Source: SW132 sp038150125 (lineage in GTDB: Bacteria; Bacteroidota; Rhodothermia; Balneolales; Balneolaceae). From it: 64,000 nt of DNA. The DNA lies in assembly GCF_038150125.1 (NCBI RefSeq), contig NZ_JBBVMF010000007.1, positions 124,001-188,000 of the forward strand, given 5' to 3'. Shown here one piece after another: positions 61,909 to 64,000 of the stretch. How positions within the stretch are numbered: position 1 is the stretch's first letter; the number at the start of each line of letters is the position of its first letter. The notes beneath the pieces were generated by a model. The model searched no databases. It saw only the letters and a list, made by a program, of their open reading frames with translations, and was not told where the DNA came from. A program made the translations under genes and the position numbers.

Positions 61909-63782
61909 CTAAATCGAATAACGTCATAATACGTGATTATACCTTCCGCGAAACGGTATCCTGCCCGTTGAAACTTCAATTTCTTCAGCAAGAAAATTAT
62001 AATGATCAGCGTGACGATCTTTTCAGAAGGCGGACAAAGCGGATTCTTAGAGAATCAATCGCCAGGCAGTTTCAAAATATCCGGTTTACTTCGAACTCAA
62101 CAGAACTTGCTGCTTCTGAAACTGCTGAGTGGCTGAAGGAAGATTTCGTCTCAATTTGCGGTGCAGTAGTGCATCATGGATCCATTCGCGCTCGGCTGCC
62201 CATTCTTTTGAAAGAGGAAAACTCCCTCACGATTATCCAGATTCATGGTAAAGCGCTAAAAGGAGACCCTTCAGTACTCTTCCGACGACAACCCCTCGGC
62301 AAGTCCATTCAGCGATATCTATTGAAAGCAGCGTATCGATATTACGTTGTTAAATCTGCTCACCCGGATGCGTCTGTTGACTGCCTGTTTATGTTTCCCC
62401 AAAAGTCATTTACGGCACGAAGCAATCATCTCTACGAAAAGACACAGGGGGCCGACGAGATAGATCCAGACGTACTTGAGGAACTGAAAGACCTGTTTGT
62501 GCAAGTTGATGGAACCGATCGTGTACGTGAAATGATGTCATCTATACCACCTGCAGTATCACATCCCTGGTTTACGGGGCAATCTCTGGAGACCGCACTT
62601 GAAAAAATTGAGTCACTTAATGAAAAAGGTGCAAAAGGGGTTGTTCAACAGGTGCACTTGGGATGCAGAAACTGCAGGTTTAGAAAACCAGTCAATCAGC
62701 ATGAGCCCGGTTGTTGGGATATTCATTTTCCGGATGCCAATATTCAAAATCGTGATAGACACCTTTTTGAATTGATTGGCCATCAAGTTCAGGAAAAACA
62801 ATTGATTGACGAGAGGTATCAGGAGAGAGTCACCTATACCCGCGATTTTTCTGATGCCGGAAAAGTAATTGAACATACAGATCGTAAAATTGCAATTTAT
62901 CACCGAAAAGCGATGCAGCTGCTTGATGCAAAAAACCGGAAGCTTCCGCTTGTATTTGCCAAGAAACTGCTCTCGGAAGTAGCTAATTTAGAACTCCCGT
63001 TACATTTTATAGATTTTGAAGCGGCTACACATCCTGTACCGGTCGAGAAAGGAAAGCGCCCGTACGATCCTGTCTTGTTCCAGTTTTCGTGCCACTCACT
63101 TTTATCTGATGGCAACCTTGTTCATACGCAATGGCTGGATCAAAAAAATTACTCCTCACCGCATTTAGATATTATTGATGGTCTGGCAAAAATTCCAAAT
63201 CTCGATAAAGGTACAATCGTCCAGTTCTCGCCTTTCGAACGGCAGGCATTTCACAAGCTATTCAATGAAATGAAGCAAAATCGAGATGCAAATGAAGTGA
63301 AGTATAAGTTTCTTAAAAAGGTGTTAAAAATTGGGGATAAGGATCAAAAAAGCCGCTTTTTGGATATTAGCGTATTGCTGAAAGATGGCTACTATAATCG
63401 GTTTATGAACAGCGGGCTCTCCCTCAAAGAAATTTTATACTCGGTTTTACAGGTAGAAAATGAATTGGGAACGTTTGAAAAGAAAACACATATCATTGAA
63501 GGCGAAGAAGTGAATCTGTTTAAGGAAAAAGATGGGAGACTTATCGATCCATATTATCAACTATCTGATGAAAGGTCACAAATCAGGGATGGAATAACGG
63601 CAATGCATGCATATCTATGTATGAAGGCCGGGGTATTGAGCGAAACTCAGCAGAAGCTTGTACCGATTCTAATGAAGCGATATTGTTCCATGGATTCTTT
63701 GAGCTTGTATTTGATTTATCAGCACATCGTTAAATTAATGGAAATGAAAGATTCAGAAATAGATCTAGTGATAGACGGATGA
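61905..63782 (+). CDS. DUF2779 protein: Cas4-like Fe-S module fused to an RNase H-like exonuclease domain
   Basis: 625 residues, GTG start. Cys20, Cys254, Cys257 and Cys270 form the C...CxxC...C pattern of the Cas4/AddB iron-sulfur staple. Between them the expected PD-(D/E)xK nuclease core appears degraded: RARLPIL and IIQIHGKAL occupy the places where an Asp and an ExK pair are usual. From about residue 365 comes a DEDD-type fold with FIDFEA, VQFSPFE, FLDISVLLKDGYYNRF and RDGITAMHAY, the DUF2779 part. A nucleic-acid exonuclease role is inferred. Overlap with murB argues for co-expression. Confidence 0.75.
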   Translation: MTKSNNVIIRDYTFRETVSCPLKLQFLQQENYNDQRDDLFRRRTKRILRESIARQFQNIRFTSNSTELAASETAEWLKEDFVSICGAVVHHGSIRARLPILLKEENSLTIIQIHGKALKGDPSVLFRRQPLGKSIQRYLLKAAYRYYVVKSAHPDASVDCLFMFPQKSFTARSNHLYEKTQGADEIDPDVLEELKDLFVQVDGTDRVREMMSSIPPAVSHPWFTGQSLETALEKIESLNEKGAKGVVQQVHLGCRNCRFRKPVNQHEPGCWDIHFPDANIQNRDRHLFELIGHQVQEKQLIDERYQERVTYTRDFSDAGKVIEHTDRKIAIYHRKAMQLLDAKNRKLPLVFAKKLLSEVANLELPLHFIDFEAATHPVPVEKGKRPYDPVLFQFSCHSLLSDGNLVHTQWLDQKNYSSPHLDIIDGLAKIPNLDKGTIVQFSPFERQAFHKLFNEMKQNRDANEVKYKFLKKVLKIGDKDQKSRFLDISVLLKDGYYNRFMNSGLSLKEILYSVLQVENELGTFEKKTHIIEGEEVNLFKEKDGRLIDPYYQLSDERSQIRDGITAMHAYLCMKAGVLSETQQKLVPILMKRYCSMDSLSLYLIYQHIVKLMEMKDSEIDLVIDG

Positions 63783-63846
63783 TTTATTTAATAAAAGTCT
63801 GAGCTAAACACTATCTTGAAAGTCATTAAAAGACAAACTTAGTACT

Positions 63847-64000
63847 ATGAAAAATATATTCAGATACACCGTTTTTTATTTGTCAGTTTTAATTGTTGCA
63901 AGTGCATGCACGGTTCAAAAGAACCCGGTGTCGGGCAATAAGCGGTTGTTGGCTTATAGTTGGGAAGAGGAGGTCGAAATTGGGCAAAATGTAGACCAGG
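63847..64000 (+). CDS. M48-family metalloprotease lipoprotein, 5' part only
   Basis: The first 51 codons are in the window. A signal peptide ends at the lipobox VASAC (Cys21). The mature start NPVSGNKRLLAYSWEEEVEI resembles the NPVTGxxxLsLvsxxxEi lead of M48 periplasmic proteases (LoiP/BepA type). The catalytic HExxH would lie beyond the window edge, so the call rests on the N-terminus alone. Confidence 0.65.
   Translation, partial: MKNIFRYTVFYLSVLIVASACTVQKNPVSGNKRLLAYSWEEEVEIGQNVDQ

Noticed and set aside
1..64000. Possible defence, CRISPR, toxin-antitoxin or phage system
   Set aside because: No repeat-spacer array, nuclease/toxin pair, integrase, transposase or compositional island is visible; nearly all genes are conserved housekeeping or envelope genes.

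Overview
The window is ordinary core chromosome of a Gram-negative bacterium of the Bacteroidota/Rhodothermota/Balneolota type; Balneolaceae is my best guess. Reasons: an outer-membrane set (BamA, three Skp-like chaperones, LptC and LptA-like proteins, TamB); a 30-residue AURKAIP1/COX24-type ribosomal protein; the ssb-gldE gene order known from Bacteroidota; at least one promoter of the TTG-N18/19-TAnnTTTG class; a fused aspartokinase/homoserine dehydrogenase; and many TTG or GTG starts. The taxon is inferred from protein style, not from a database search. I see no tRNA, rRNA, CRISPR array, transposase, integrase or phage gene, and no defence island.

Layout. 1-5.7 kb: end of proC (minus strand), then the threonine operon thrA-thrB-thrC. 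5.7-10.3 kb (minus): DUF255 thioredoxin-like protein, methylglyoxal synthase, and a DUF5939-like/adenylate cyclase protein. 10.4-16.6 kb: ndk, a NamZ-like lipoprotein, rlmB (minus), a small membrane protein, a glycerophosphodiesterase, pyrG and a NUDIX hydrolase. 16.7-30.3 kb: one long plus-strand run with amidohydrolase lipoprotein, nadE, mltD-like, ctpA, PHP-domain protein, ribH, uppS, bamA and three skp/ompH paralogues, closed by a strong terminator. 30.4-32.2 kb: VWA protein (minus) and rnhB. 32.2-32.8 kb: a 594-bp non-coding gap holding a palindromic 196-bp repeat element. 32.8-40.4 kb: VOC protein, upp-lptC-lptA-like (minus), AGCS symporter (minus), an HU/IHF-type protein and a divergent GH31-like lipoprotein. 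40.4-53.9 kb: six minus-strand genes in apparent operon order rqcH-like, aroK, aroB, tamB, rnr, and a metalloprotease/beta-propeller/beta-barrel protein. 54-64 kb: an unknown 216-residue protein, the small ribosomal protein (minus), the lysine/diaminopimelate operon lysC-dapB-dapA-dapD, ssb, gldE-like, murB, a DUF2779 protein and the start of an M48 lipoprotein.

How the genes fit together. Two separately encoded aspartokinases feed threonine (thrA) and lysine/diaminopimelate (lysC-dap). dap, murB and uppS supply peptidoglycan precursors, while mltD and namZ-like act on the wall. bamA, skp, tamB, lptC and lptA-like build the outer membrane. The least explained items are the 196-bp palindromic element, the metalloprotease-propeller-barrel protein, the DUF2779 protein with a seemingly eroded nuclease core, the GH31-like lipoprotein, and the unknown protein next to the small ribosomal gene.
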